Assembly (NCBI RefSeq): GCF_026651875.1
Contig: NZ_CP104067.1
Coordinates: 5,074,501-5,138,500 of the forward strand
From: Alicyclobacillus fastidiosus
Lineage (GTDB): Bacteria > Bacillota > Bacilli > Alicyclobacillales > Alicyclobacillaceae
DNA length: 64,000 nt
Direction of reading: 5' to 3'
Below the pieces are notes generated by a model that searched no databases, was not told the origin of the DNA, and was given only the letters and a program-made list of their open reading frames with translations. The position numbers and the translations under genes were made by a program. Shown here piece after piece: positions 29,835-38,301 of this stretch (position 1 is its first letter; every line of letters starts with the position of its first letter).

Positions 29835-31319
29835 ATGTACGCGAATCATCAAGATCAACAGATACTCCCCGGCGACTTCTTTCTACCGTTCGGTGGTCGA
29901 CTCAGAGAAGATAATCGTTGGGTTGAGCTCTCCTATCTCATCCCGTGGCGACGCGTGGAACAAGAATACAGCAAACACTTTAGCAAGGACCTTCGAGCCG
30001 GGCGCGCAATGTCCGTTAGAATGGCGCTTGGTGCGCTCATCATTCAGGAACGTGAAGGCTTTTCAGACCGCCACTTGGTTCAACACATCACGGAAAACCC
30101 GTACCTGCAGTACTTCCTCGGTCTTGAGGCATATCAGGAAGAACCGCCTTTTGATCCTTCTCTGCTGACATACTTTCGTAAGCGGCTTGGCCCTGATGCT
30201 ATTAACCAAGTGAATGAGTGGATTGTGCAGGCAGCACGTGAGGAAGAAGAGGATGGAGACGACAACGGTCCCAAAGACAATCCTCCAACCTCCTCCGGGG
30301 AAGATGCAAACGGTCGTCCACAAGCAGAATCTCAAGAACCACGCGCGCATCAAGGGAAGCTTATTCTGGATGCAACCTGCGCGCCTGCAGATATTGCGTA
30401 TCCGACAGACCTGACACTGTTGAACACAGCGCGTGAGAAGTTGGAGGACATCATCGACACACTCCATGCGTCACATGTCGGCTACATGAAGAAACCTAGA
30501 GACCGGCGGCGCCAAGCGCGTCGTGACTACTTGCGAACGGCAAAGAACCGAAAGCCAAGCCGGTCAGAGATTCGTAAGGCTATTGGGCGACAGTTGCGCT
30601 ATGTGGCAAGGGACTTGAGATTCATTGAACAACTGGCAGAACATACACCGCTTACTACCCTCTCGCGGAAACAATACCGCGATCTCTTGGTTATTGGCGA
30701 GTTGCATCGCCAACAACGAGAGATGTATCGCACGCGAAGCCACCGGGTTGACGACAGAATCGTCAGCATCGCACAGCCAGACGTTCGACCCATTGTACGT
30801 GGAAAAGCAAAAGCGAATGTGGAGTTCGGTTCAAAGGTCGCCATCAGTGTTGTGGACGGATACGCCATGATGGAGAAGACAAGCTGGGATAGCTTCAATG
30901 AGGGAACGACCCTGATTGAATCCGTAGAGCGGTATGTTGAGCGCTTCGGTTGCTATCCGGAAGCCGTTCTGGCGGACAAAATCTATCGAACGCGAGAGAA
31001 CCTCAGGTACTGCAAGGAACACGGAATCCGGTTGAGCGGGCCGAAACTTGGTCGTCCGCCAAAGCATGTGGAGTCAGGAGAAAAGCAACAAGAGCGCGAG
31101 GACGTGGGTGAGCGTAACGCGGTGGAAGGGAAATTTGGCGAAGCCAAGCGAAACTATGGGCTTGGCTTGATTCGAGCACGGCTTCGTCAGACGAGCGAGA
31201 CTGTGATCGCCCTGCAACTGTTGGTCATGAACCTCGAAAAGAGGCTGCGGCTTCTTTTCTGGCTCTTGTTTGGAGAACTCTTTGAGGTTGATTTTTGCAT
31301 CATGGGGCCTGTGTATTAA
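29835..31319 (+). CDS. IS5-like (DDE_Tnp_1/DUF772) transposase
   Basis: A 494-residue transposase. The DUF772-like N-terminus is FLPFGGRLREDNRWVELS, the DDE motifs are LILDATCAPADI, AVLADKIYRT and RNAVEGKFGEAKRNYG, and the middle insertion is acidic (EEEEDGDDN). GGAGG lies 6 nt before the ATG. No frameshift is seen. Element ends were not fixed, but a GTTGTGTTC-like border near 29780 and GGCCTGTGTATTAA at about 31305-31320 are candidates. Confidence 0.85.
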   Translation: MYANHQDQQILPGDFFLPFGGRLREDNRWVELSYLIPWRRVEQEYSKHFSKDLRAGRAMSVRMALGALIIQEREGFSDRHLVQHITENPYLQYFLGLEAYQEEPPFDPSLLTYFRKRLGPDAINQVNEWIVQAAREEEEDGDDNGPKDNPPTSSGEDANGRPQAESQEPRAHQGKLILDATCAPADIAYPTDLTLLNTAREKLEDIIDTLHASHVGYMKKPRDRRRQARRDYLRTAKNRKPSRSEIRKAIGRQLRYVARDLRFIEQLAEHTPLTTLSRKQYRDLLVIGELHRQQREMYRTRSHRVDDRIVSIAQPDVRPIVRGKAKANVEFGSKVAISVVDGYAMMEKTSWDSFNEGTTLIESVERYVERFGCYPEAVLADKIYRTRENLRYCKEHGIRLSGPKLGRPPKHVESGEKQQEREDVGERNAVEGKFGEAKRNYGLGLIRARLRQTSETVIALQLLVMNLEKRLRLLFWLLFGELFEVDFCIMGPVY

Positions 31320-31482
31320 ATCGTTCAGCAGGCCCTAATTACACAGCGTTGAGTATTTTAATGCACTGATCGTTGAAGGGGCTTATGTCGCCCCCTTTGT
31401 CCCATAACAATCATCAAACCACCCCCGTGGTCACCAACCAGTTTTGGGGGCGGATTTGATTTGTAATCCTAGAATATGGAGT

Positions 31483-31689
31483 TTAAGAGATGGGGCGCAG
31501 AGTCTGTGCTACTGTCTGAACCAGTGAAGGTATCGTGTACTTTGCTGGATTAGGTATAATTCCACCCCATATACTTCCTTCATGAAGAACAAAAATATCA
31601 CTTCTTGCACCACTGCTGTATTTCCACGTATACGATTGCCCTTGTTCTGTTCCGCTTAGCGTATAAGTTCCTCCGTTCAATATGGACAC
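31483..31689 (-). pseudogene. C-terminal fragment of an unrecognised protein
   Basis: The frame reads GGTYTLSGTEQGQSYTWKYS and HEGSIWGGIIPNPAKYTIPS, well-formed coding sequence that looks like the end of a secreted or lipoprotein-type beta protein. It begins immediately at a hairpin (31684-31718) without a ribosome binding site, so the upstream part is probably missing. Confidence 0.4.
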
Positions 31690-31718
31690 AAAACCATTTT
31701 TTGGTTTTGCGAGTGTCC
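31684..31718. repeat. inverted repeat at a gene break
   Basis: GGACAC..AAAACCA and TGGTTTT..GTGTCC pair around a short T-rich loop. It lies between a coding fragment and the end of the membrane-protein gene at 31758. It may terminate the XRE/membrane operon on the minus strand or mark a lost insertion. Confidence 0.4.
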
Positions 31719-31757
31719 GAAAAGTTGTGACCTCAATCTGGTGTTTTTGACTTATAC

Positions 31758-32045
31758 TCAGTTCCTCCGACTGACAAATAACACAATATAACTAAAGACG
31801 GTGGTCCATAATAAATATTGCATGATATCCCAAACAGGTATTTGATTGATGTGAATGAACAAAAAAATCATGCACAAAACCAACGATATGCCGAGGTATA
31901 GCTGAAGCAACCATACCGCCCTCTGACGCCATATGGATAGAGTCCGTTCATCCATAAATCGTGCGTTCGGTTTTCTTCCGATGACTACATATCCAGTCAA
32001 TCCTGCCAGTACCGCGACTCCTAAAGTAATTAAAGCATTACTCAT
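31758..32045 (-). CDS. small membrane protein paired with an XRE regulator
   Basis: A 95-residue protein with three hydrophobic helices (LITLGVAVLAGLTGYVVIG; LYLGISLVLCMIFLFI; YLLWTTVFSYIVLFV). Its ATG overlaps the stop of the regulator gene upstream (ATGA), so the two are translationally coupled. Such regulator/membrane pairs are common in Firmicutes and of unknown role. Confidence 0.75.
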   Translation of the reverse strand: MSNALITLGVAVLAGLTGYVVIGRKPNARFMDERTLSIWRQRAVWLLQLYLGISLVLCMIFLFIHINQIPVWDIMQYLLWTTVFSYIVLFVSRRN

Positions 32046-32251
32046 TCTTTAATCCCCTCCACTAATTCAAAAATGTCCTCAATTCTTCGCCCAAAATATC
32101 TACTGATCTTTAAAGATAACTCCAGACTTGGATTGTATTTCCCATTTTCAATAGCGATCACGGTTTGACGAGTGATTTGTAGATCCTTAGCAAATTGAGA
32201 CTGCGTAATTCCAAACTCATTCCGAAGCTCCTTTATGATGTTTTTGACCAT
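32042..32251 (-). CDS. XRE-family transcriptional regulator (YozG-like)
   Basis: A 69-residue single HTH protein: FGITQSQFAKDLQITRQTVIAIENGKYNPS, then LKISRYFGRRIEDIFEL. AAAGGGGGG lies 7 nt before the ATG. A 7-bp palindrome (ATGTAAA/TTTACAT) lies 18 bp upstream of the start, suggesting autoregulation. It is co-transcribed with a membrane protein. Confidence 0.9.
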   Translation of the reverse strand: MVKNIIKELRNEFGITQSQFAKDLQITRQTVIAIENGKYNPSLELSLKISRYFGRRIEDIFELVEGIKE

Positions 32252-32268
32252 GTACTGCCCCCCTTTCG

Positions 32269-32288
32269 ATGTAAAGTTTTATTTACAT
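32269..32288. promoter_or_regulatory. candidate operator of the XRE regulator
   Basis: ATGTAAA (32269-32275) and TTTACAT (32282-32288) are perfect inverted arms around a 6-bp spacer, directly upstream of the regulator gene and its ribosome binding site. Confidence 0.6.
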
Positions 32289-32542
32289 TGATCATACACA
32301 GACAACAATGTGAATGTCAATATATCTTTACGTCTATATTTGGAATTAAGAAAGGAACCACGAGCGGAATAATGTCAAAATCGATGTGAAAACTGTTACA
32401 ACTCCATGGTCTAGAAATGGAGCCACAGTGATCAGGTTTGGGAAGCCAAGAATCACAGGCATACATCGGAGAAGCTTTGGTGTTAAACCGCGTGATCGTC
32501 AAATCACACCTATTTGGGAAAGCAACTCCTAAGGGGGAATAG

Positions 32543-32770
32543 ATGATGGGAAAGCACAAACCCTTTAAGTGGTGCAAAATTGTGGGTCACCCATACGACA
32601 GGCGAAGTATAGAGTTCGGCTACTACATCGAATCCGATTCACCACGCAGCGTGGTTCAAACATCATGGCAAACGTCGGAAGTGCAATACAGAGGATGGAT
32701 CACTCCTTGTTCACTTAGCAGACATATAGTCTTTATATCATATTTAACCAAAGAACCGATATTGAACTAA
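32543..32770 (+). CDS. small hypothetical protein
   Basis: A 75-codon frame with a good binding site (AAGGGGG, 5 nt before ATGATG). It encodes GKHKPFKWCKIVGHPYDRRS and YIESDSPRSVVQTSWQTSEV. It is not recognised, and no homologous neighbour supports it. It lies between an XRE operon and an IS110 element. Confidence 0.35.
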   Translation: MMGKHKPFKWCKIVGHPYDRRSIEFGYYIESDSPRSVVQTSWQTSEVQYRGWITPCSLSRHIVFISYLTKEPILN

Positions 32771-33052
32771 GCTGCCCGTTGATATGAACGACACCTGTCA
32801 AGCCCCGTGTCGCGATGGGGTTAAAAGCTCGGCCCGAAGGCAAGGTTCGTCGACGGTTGGCACACTGATATGCGCGGGTTGGTTACCGCATTTCGTACCT
32901 CCGTCAAAGGGCTGCCTCGGACTAGTCACGTGCGTCAGGTAATAGACCTTGCACAAACGGGCAACGAGGTTTCCCTGTACCGGATTCCTCTGCCTTCAGG
33001 CCTAACCTTTAACCTTTTCATGATTTATGCCATTATCGTGTTCCATAAATAC

Positions 33053-34180
33053 CTAGGCCTTCCTCGATACTTCCATTTCATTCTCTACCTCACATGCAAT
33101 GGCCCAGATAAATCCAAGTAATTCTCTGGATACCGATGTCACTGCCACATTGTGATGCTTTCCTCTAGACACCATTCTCGTATACTTTCGATGTAACCTA
33201 TCCTGTGCCCGCCAAGCGATGTCCTGCACCTTCGGACTTTGTCCCTCCTGGCGCTTCTTAATCGCTCTCTTGACTGCTGGCTTATATCTATAGCACCAGG
33301 AAGCCTCTCCAAGCACTCGGCGCAAGTGTGAATTCCCCGTCTTTGTGATCCCACCCTGCCACCTGGATGATCCACTTGAATACTCTCTTGGTACCAAGCC
33401 TGCATACGCCATTAACTGCTTTGGATTGCGGAATCGCTTAAACTCTCCAACCTCAGCAACCAACGAAGTGGCTACAACTTCAGCCACACCACGCAGAGTT
33501 TGCAGTGCCTGAATAACCGGAGCACGCTCACTTTCAGTTGCTTCCAAATGAATGGCAGCCTCTAAACGACTGATTCGCCCCTCGATTTCCTGTAAGTGAT
33601 GGCGATACTCCTGGAACACGATTTGCTCCCGGCGATCCGTCCAACTCAGTCCATCTAACCATCGCTCATGCATCTTTCCCCAAGCTCGAAGCTTTGTTTG
33701 CGGTCGTCGATCGTGTCTTAGCAGAAACTTTGACAATTGGTGCCTTGCCCTGAGTCTGTCTTCAATCGCATCCTCCCGAGCTCGTACCAAGTCCCGTAAT
33801 GCCTCATTCTCTTCATTCGGTACAAACACAGGCGGTAACTCTCCGGCCCGGAATAGCTTCGCCAACCGTAAGGCGTCACGCTTGTCCGTTTTTACCCTAT
33901 CGCCTTGTTTAGTCGGTATAAGAGAAGGTGCGATAACTGTGCAGGACAACTCCATTGCCCGTAACAAACGGTACAACCCGTACCCCGTTGGACCCGCTTC
34001 ATAGCAGAATTCCAAGTGAGCATCCTCGGTCTGTAATTGACGAACCAGATTCCGGATCGCTTCTACCGTGTTCGGAATCATTCCGACAAATCGTGGCTCC
34101 TGTCTTCCTTCCTCAGCCACTGCAACCGCAATTTTCTCTTTCGATACATCCAAACCTACAAACGTTGTGATAGTCTTCAT
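33053..34180 (-). CDS. IS110-family transposase, intact
   Basis: A 375-residue DEDD recombinase: FVGLDVSKEKIAVAV (Asp), YEAGPTGYGLY (Glu), DKRDALRLAKLF (Asp pair), a coiled-coil middle, and LRGVAEVVATSLVAEVGEF with YSSGSSRWQGG, where the serine of the SG segment is the second catalytic centre. GGGAG precedes the ATG. IS110 elements transpose with a bridge RNA from a noncoding end; candidate regions are 34181-34260 and 32780-33050. It is unrelated in detail to the decayed copy at 4304. Confidence 0.9.
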   Translation of the reverse strand: MKTITTFVGLDVSKEKIAVAVAEEGRQEPRFVGMIPNTVEAIRNLVRQLQTEDAHLEFCYEAGPTGYGLYRLLRAMELSCTVIAPSLIPTKQGDRVKTDKRDALRLAKLFRAGELPPVFVPNEENEALRDLVRAREDAIEDRLRARHQLSKFLLRHDRRPQTKLRAWGKMHERWLDGLSWTDRREQIVFQEYRHHLQEIEGRISRLEAAIHLEATESERAPVIQALQTLRGVAEVVATSLVAEVGEFKRFRNPKQLMAYAGLVPREYSSGSSRWQGGITKTGNSHLRRVLGEASWCYRYKPAVKRAIKKRQEGQSPKVQDIAWRAQDRLHRKYTRMVSRGKHHNVAVTSVSRELLGFIWAIACEVENEMEVSRKA

Positions 34181-34271
34181 AGTAACGGCTCCCTTCGTAT
34201 ATGGCTCTGCACTGGTTTCTCAAGATTCAGTGTAATCCAAGAGTGTACGAAACGGAGCCGGTGTCGTTCAT

Positions 34272-34366
34272 TATGACTAGCGCAGTTAACAGTACCAAAC
34301 CAATAATGTATATTTATGTATCGGTATGTCCGAGTCCTTTTCAGAAATTCGCCACCGTTTATGTCA
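34272..34366 (+). repeat. dispersed intergenic repeat, copy A
   Basis: It contains GACTAGCGCAGTTAACAG, CAATAATGTATATTTATGTA, GTCCGAGTCC and ATTCGCC in the same order as copies at 4112-4206 (minus) and 42841-42930 (plus). It lies between the IS110 element and the 3' end of a marR gene. No frame runs through it. Confidence 0.75.
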
Positions 34367-34409
34367 GTGTTGTAAATACTGGAATTTCGTTGGGAGTCAT
34401 GTCAAACTA

Positions 34410-34850
34410 TCAATCATCCTCATCCAAAGAAGTCGCACACTTAGATAATAGTATCCGCAATGTTTCAATGTCATCTGCGTTTAGATTCGACAATAATTTG
34501 TTTTCGATATTGGAGACAACTTGATGGGACTTCTTTAGAGTCGTGACGCCTGATTCAGTTAAATAAATGCTTAAGGCTGAACTGTTTTCATCATTGATAC
34601 TTCGTGCGATTAGTCCTGCTGTTTCCAGCTTATTTACAATGGAATGCATCGTTTGGGGAGTTACAAAGCACCATTTTGCCATCCTATTCCCCGACAGTCC
34701 AGGTTTCTGTTCAATCGCGCATAAAGCAGCATATTGAGGCGAAGTGATTCCAAACTCGCGAAGTTCATGATCCATGTTTAATCGGAGCGAATGTTGTACA
34801 CGTTTTAATAAGTAGCCGATCCGGTCGTCCAAAATTTCCACTCCAAACAC
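34410..34850 (-). CDS. MarR-family transcriptional regulator
   Basis: A 146-residue winged-helix regulator: LREFGITSPQYAALCAIEQ, NRMAKWCFVTPQTMHSIVNKLE (recognition helix) and the wing SINDENSSALSIYLTESG. A GTG at 34850 is the listed start; the binding site is poor, so a start a few codons inward is possible. A perfect 20-bp palindrome directly upstream marks its likely operator, shared with the divergent VOC/EVE genes. Confidence 0.88.
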   Translation of the reverse strand: MFGVEILDDRIGYLLKRVQHSLRLNMDHELREFGITSPQYAALCAIEQKPGLSGNRMAKWCFVTPQTMHSIVNKLETAGLIARSINDENSSALSIYLTESGVTTLKKSHQVVSNIENKLLSNLNADDIETLRILLSKCATSLDEDD

Positions 34851-34857
34851 TTGAATT

Positions 34858-34893
34858 AGTATCAGTATACTGATACTGTATCATCATACTGAT
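34858..34893. promoter_or_regulatory. MarR operator: perfect 20-bp palindrome plus a repeated half
   Basis: AGTATCAGTATACTGATACT (34858-34877) is perfectly palindromic. CATACTGATACT follows at 34882-34893 as a further half site. Both lie in the 69-bp gap between the divergent marR and VOC genes, and the sites probably cover both promoters. Confidence 0.8.
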
Positions 34894-34919
34894 ACTTTGT
34901 CACGAAGGAGACACGGTAA

Positions 34920-35294
34920 ATGGCACATGTAATAGGTCCTGACTTTGTTGCTTTGCAGGTTAAAGACCTCGAGAAATCAAGAATATTTTACACAGAACTT
35001 TTGGGCTTTGAAGAGGCACCGCAATGTCCTCCGGGGGCAATTCTCTTTAAGTCTGAACCCATTCCATTTGCGATTAGGACACCGTTAATCGATTTAAACG
35101 CAACGACTCACCGAGGATGGGGTACTGTACTCTGGTTCTCCTGTGTCCATGCCGATGAGCTTCACGACACACTTGAGAGGAACGGGATCAAAATAACACA
35201 GCAGCCGTTTGATGGTCCCTTCGGACGAACCTTTTCCTTTGAGGATCCCGATGGTTACGTACTAACCATGCACGAAAATAACAAACAAGCGTAA
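34920..35294 (+). CDS. VOC-family (glyoxalase/bleomycin-resistance fold) protein
   Basis: A 124-residue protein of one VOC module pair: FVALQVKDLEKSRIFYTELL, GWGTVLWFSCVHADELHDTL and FEDPDGYVLTMHE. GAAGGAG precedes the ATG. Members are metal-dependent enzymes or antibiotic-binding proteins. Under a MarR regulator a protective role is plausible, but the substrate is unknown. Confidence 0.85.
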   Translation: MAHVIGPDFVALQVKDLEKSRIFYTELLGFEEAPQCPPGAILFKSEPIPFAIRTPLIDLNATTHRGWGTVLWFSCVHADELHDTLERNGIKITQQPFDGPFGRTFSFEDPDGYVLTMHENNKQA

Positions 35295-35307
35295 AGGGGT
35301 GGTCATC

Positions 35308-35760
35308 GTGAATAAGGATGACGACATCGTTAGGTATTGGGTAGGCGTGGTATCTGAAAATCATGTACGAGCTGCCGAGCAGGCAGGATTTGCACAAGTA
35401 TGCCACGGAAAACGTGTTCCATTATCACGCATGAAGGGTGGGGATTGGCTCGTGTATTATTCCCCTAAAACGATCTATCCCGAAGGTGCGCCCCTTCAAT
35501 CATTTACCGCGATAGCCCGTGTGAAGGACGGCATTGTATACCAAGTTGAAATAAGTCCTGGATTTATACCAAACCGTATAAATGTGGACTATGTCCAAAC
35601 TCGGAATGTGAAACTGTGCCTGCTCAAAGAGAGACTTCATTTTTGCAAGGAGAATCCCCGGCTTGGATTGCTATTCAGAAGAGGGCACTTTGAGATTGAT
35701 AAGGATGATTTTCAACTGATCTCGGATGCTATGGTAGTCGGTGACGCAATACGTTTATAA
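35308..35760 (+). CDS. EVE-domain protein
   Basis: A 150-residue EVE/PUA-like protein: RYWVGVVSENHVRAAEQAGF, PLSRMKGGDWLVYYSPKTIY and FTAIARVKDG. EVE domains bind modified bases or nucleotides. GTG at 35308 is preferred to 35299 because AAAGGGG lies 9 nt upstream. It starts 13 bp after the VOC stop codon, so the pair is one transcript. Confidence 0.88.
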   Translation: MNKDDDIVRYWVGVVSENHVRAAEQAGFAQVCHGKRVPLSRMKGGDWLVYYSPKTIYPEGAPLQSFTAIARVKDGIVYQVEISPGFIPNRINVDYVQTRNVKLCLLKERLHFCKENPRLGLLFRRGHFEIDKDDFQLISDAMVVGDAIRL

Positions 35761-35927
35761 ATAGCCACAAACACGTGGCAACAAGACGTTGTCAGGAACT
35801 CCGAACTCTTACACTTGAACACGTTTCATCTTTCATCTCATAAACCATCACACTACCGTCTTATGCAGAATAGGCCCGGGCCGACCCACCTCCGCGAAGA
35901 GGCAGTTGGACGCCCGAGCCCTTCCCC

Positions 35928-35961
35928 GAACCGGACTTGCATCTTTAAACGCATCCGGCTC
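35928..35961 (-). ncRNA. group II intron domain V
   Basis: A 34-nt hairpin starting GAGCCGGATGCG, with the AGC catalytic triad, and ending AGTCCGGTTC. The stem pairs GAGCCGGA with TCCGGTTC. It is followed 3' by a long domain VI helix (GGGCTCGGGC..GGCCCGGGCC). Confidence 0.85.
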
Positions 35962-35977
35962 TCCATTTGAAGTAGTC

Positions 35978-37789
35978 TTAGGTTGCACATGGTTCGGTCT
36001 GACCCGTGACAATTCTGTTTCGCCGCCGCTGTTGTCGCCTATGGCAGGGCAGACATAAGGCTACGAAGTAGTCTGGTATGGATTCCTTATTACCCCACAC
36101 ATCTCCTGCAATTCCGGGCCAATAATCAACGTATACGTTGCGTGCCGTCAGTTTACAAGCACACACCGCGCATCGCTCATTCTGCCGATTCATCACAGAT
36201 TGCCGGTAATACACCCAATTTTCCGGTAGTCCGTACAATCTCGCTATGTATCTGGCTCGCTGGACTTTCATCGTTGCTCGAAGTTTACGGTTCCCATCAA
36301 GCCATTCTCGGTCTTCAGAAACATATGGATTCCTTTGAGAGCATTTATCCGGATACTCTATCTTGTAGAACCCAAACTTATCGAGCATGTGTACATTTCC
36401 ATCGCTGTCCTTGAACCCAAAGTGTTTCGCTGTGGATTTTCTGTGGTATGGAAGGTTGGCGGCTTCGTTGTAGCGGTGTTGGTTCCGTCTAGCCACAACG
36501 CCCGGCGGCTCTCTTGTTCTTTGTTTGAGTCGTTGGAACACTAACCACCACAGATAAGAGTCGAGGGTCAGAAAGGTATCTTTTGAATTCCCTCGTCGGA
36601 AGTACTCCGCGAAGCCTCGGATTTTTCGGTTCAACGTGGCGACAACTGCCGGACCTGGGGCCATCCAGAATGCCCGCGAATCTTTGGCCATCATTCGCTT
36701 GAATCGCTGAATTGACTTACGGCTCGGTTTAACGAGTACTCGCTCTTGCCCCTGCCGTTTCCATCGTCGGATGTTGAATCCGAGGAAATCAAGACCGGCA
36801 TCTGCATGAGTTATCAGTGTCTTTTCTGCAGACAGCTGAAGCCGAAGTTTTTCATTTAAGAACTGAGCAACTTCTTCTTTCAGTATCTCGGCGTGTTCTT
36901 TGCTCCTGCAGAGAATCACTGCATCGTCTGCGTATCTCACGATGTAGCAGGGAATTTGCGCTTTTCGTCGTTCGCGAGGCGACAGGTATTCGTATTTGTT
37001 TGCAATGAATTCGTCCAGTTCATTCAGATACACATTCCCAAGCAACGGGCTCACAATGCCGCCCTGCGGTGTGCCGAGCTCTGTCTCTTCAAATTCTCCC
37101 TCGTAGACGAGGCCTGCTTTGAGCATGTTGCGGATGACCCGTATCAGACGGCGGTCGTGAACGTTCCGTCGTAAGATACTTAGCAGGATTTCATGGTCTA
37201 CGTTGTCGAAGAATCCTTTAATGTCGAGTTCAATCACCCAGCAGTAGCGGTGCCGACCGATGAGAAAGCGAATGCGTTCAATGGCATGGTGGGTGCAACG
37301 GTATGGTCGGAACCCATAACTGTGTGGGTGCTGTTTGCCTTCGTAAATCGGCTCTAGAATGCTGCGGACAACATCTTGGGCCACGCGATCGACAATGGTT
37401 GGAATGCCAAGCGGCCTCTTTTCATGCGGCTTGTGGCTCTTCGGGATGTACACCCTCCGGACTGGACTCGATGCGTACAGTCGGAGTGCTTGTTTCACAT
37501 CTTCCCGAAGCTTTTGCCAAGCCTCTTGTGTGGCATAATCCCATTTTGTCTTGTGGTCTACGCCGGCTGTTTGTGCACCCGAGTTTCTCAGTACTCTCGC
37601 AATGGAGAGATCAATCCAGACATTCCATCTCAGTAAGTGATGCAGTCTTGAGAATGGTCGTTGTGCCAAAGACCTGCGTGCAAGGCGCGCTTGTGTTTCG
37701 AATCTCTTTCTCTCCTGTGCGGAGGATTGAGTGATGGTAGAAATCGCAATCACTCCCTTATGGGGGAGCCCTACTTTACTCACGCGCAC
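35978..37789 (-). CDS. group II intron reverse transcriptase/maturase with HNH region
   Basis: About 600 residues. The RT palm motifs are present: SYGFRPYRCTHHAIERI, WVIELDIKGFFDNVDHEILL, GTPQGGIVSPLLGNVYLNE and IVRYADDAVILC with the catalytic YADD. A maturase X domain and a C-terminal zinc/HNH endonuclease region (CAVCACKL..CLPCHRR) follow. It splices its intron RNA and copies it into DNA targets. The start is uncertain; translation probably begins at a GTG near 37789 or some 50 nt inside. Confidence 0.92.
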   Translation of the reverse strand: MRVSKVGLPHKGVIAISTITQSSAQERKRFETQARLARRSLAQRPFSRLHHLLRWNVWIDLSIARVLRNSGAQTAGVDHKTKWDYATQEAWQKLREDVKQALRLYASSPVRRVYIPKSHKPHEKRPLGIPTIVDRVAQDVVRSILEPIYEGKQHPHSYGFRPYRCTHHAIERIRFLIGRHRYCWVIELDIKGFFDNVDHEILLSILRRNVHDRRLIRVIRNMLKAGLVYEGEFEETELGTPQGGIVSPLLGNVYLNELDEFIANKYEYLSPRERRKAQIPCYIVRYADDAVILCRSKEHAEILKEEVAQFLNEKLRLQLSAEKTLITHADAGLDFLGFNIRRWKRQGQERVLVKPSRKSIQRFKRMMAKDSRAFWMAPGPAVVATLNRKIRGFAEYFRRGNSKDTFLTLDSYLWWLVFQRLKQRTREPPGVVARRNQHRYNEAANLPYHRKSTAKHFGFKDSDGNVHMLDKFGFYKIEYPDKCSQRNPYVSEDREWLDGNRKLRATMKVQRARYIARLYGLPENWVYYRQSVMNRQNERCAVCACKLTARNVYVDYWPGIAGDVWGNKESIPDYFVALCLPCHRRQQRRRNRIVTGQTEPCAT

Positions 37790-38301
37790 CTACTTCAAAC
37801 TGGAACCCTTCGCCATGTAATGGTCATTATCCATCTCGGACTACTACGATTCCTCCGTCCCGTTGCATTCACTTCAACGTAGCTGTCCATCCTGTTTGGG
37901 ACGAATGTAACGGTTCCCATGTTCGCTATGCGTTGTCTCGCTGCCTTAGGTCGCCACTATACGCGGGGAAGATTCAGGGAGTTGCACCTCTATACTGACC
38001 CTGACCACCGGAGAGTCCGGGTCGGGACACCAAGTTCAAGGGTGCCACGCTCATTCCAACCACTCGTATCATCCGACGATTTCGAGTGTTGCAGTTGACC
38101 ACGCTTCAGACATGGTGTGTATGGTCAAATAAAAATGGAGGTTTCGATCATCAGAAATTCCCTGATCTAATCATTAAGAAATCCTTGCTGATGTCATCAG
38201 GAAATCCCTGATCTGATCTGGAAATTTCCCTGGTGTATCTCTCCTAATTGTGTCATTTGCTTCTTACAATCCTCTTTGTAGAAATGCGAGGAGGAGAAAG
38301 G

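Noticed and set aside
29331-32251. Novel defence island (Mrr nuclease, small partner, XRE regulator, membrane protein)
   Set aside because: The nuclease is truncated, the genes are separated by an insertion sequence and a broken gene, and nothing links them as one system.
37303-37734. Plus-strand frames inside the intron RT gene
   Set aside because: Shadows of the reverse transcriptase reading frame.
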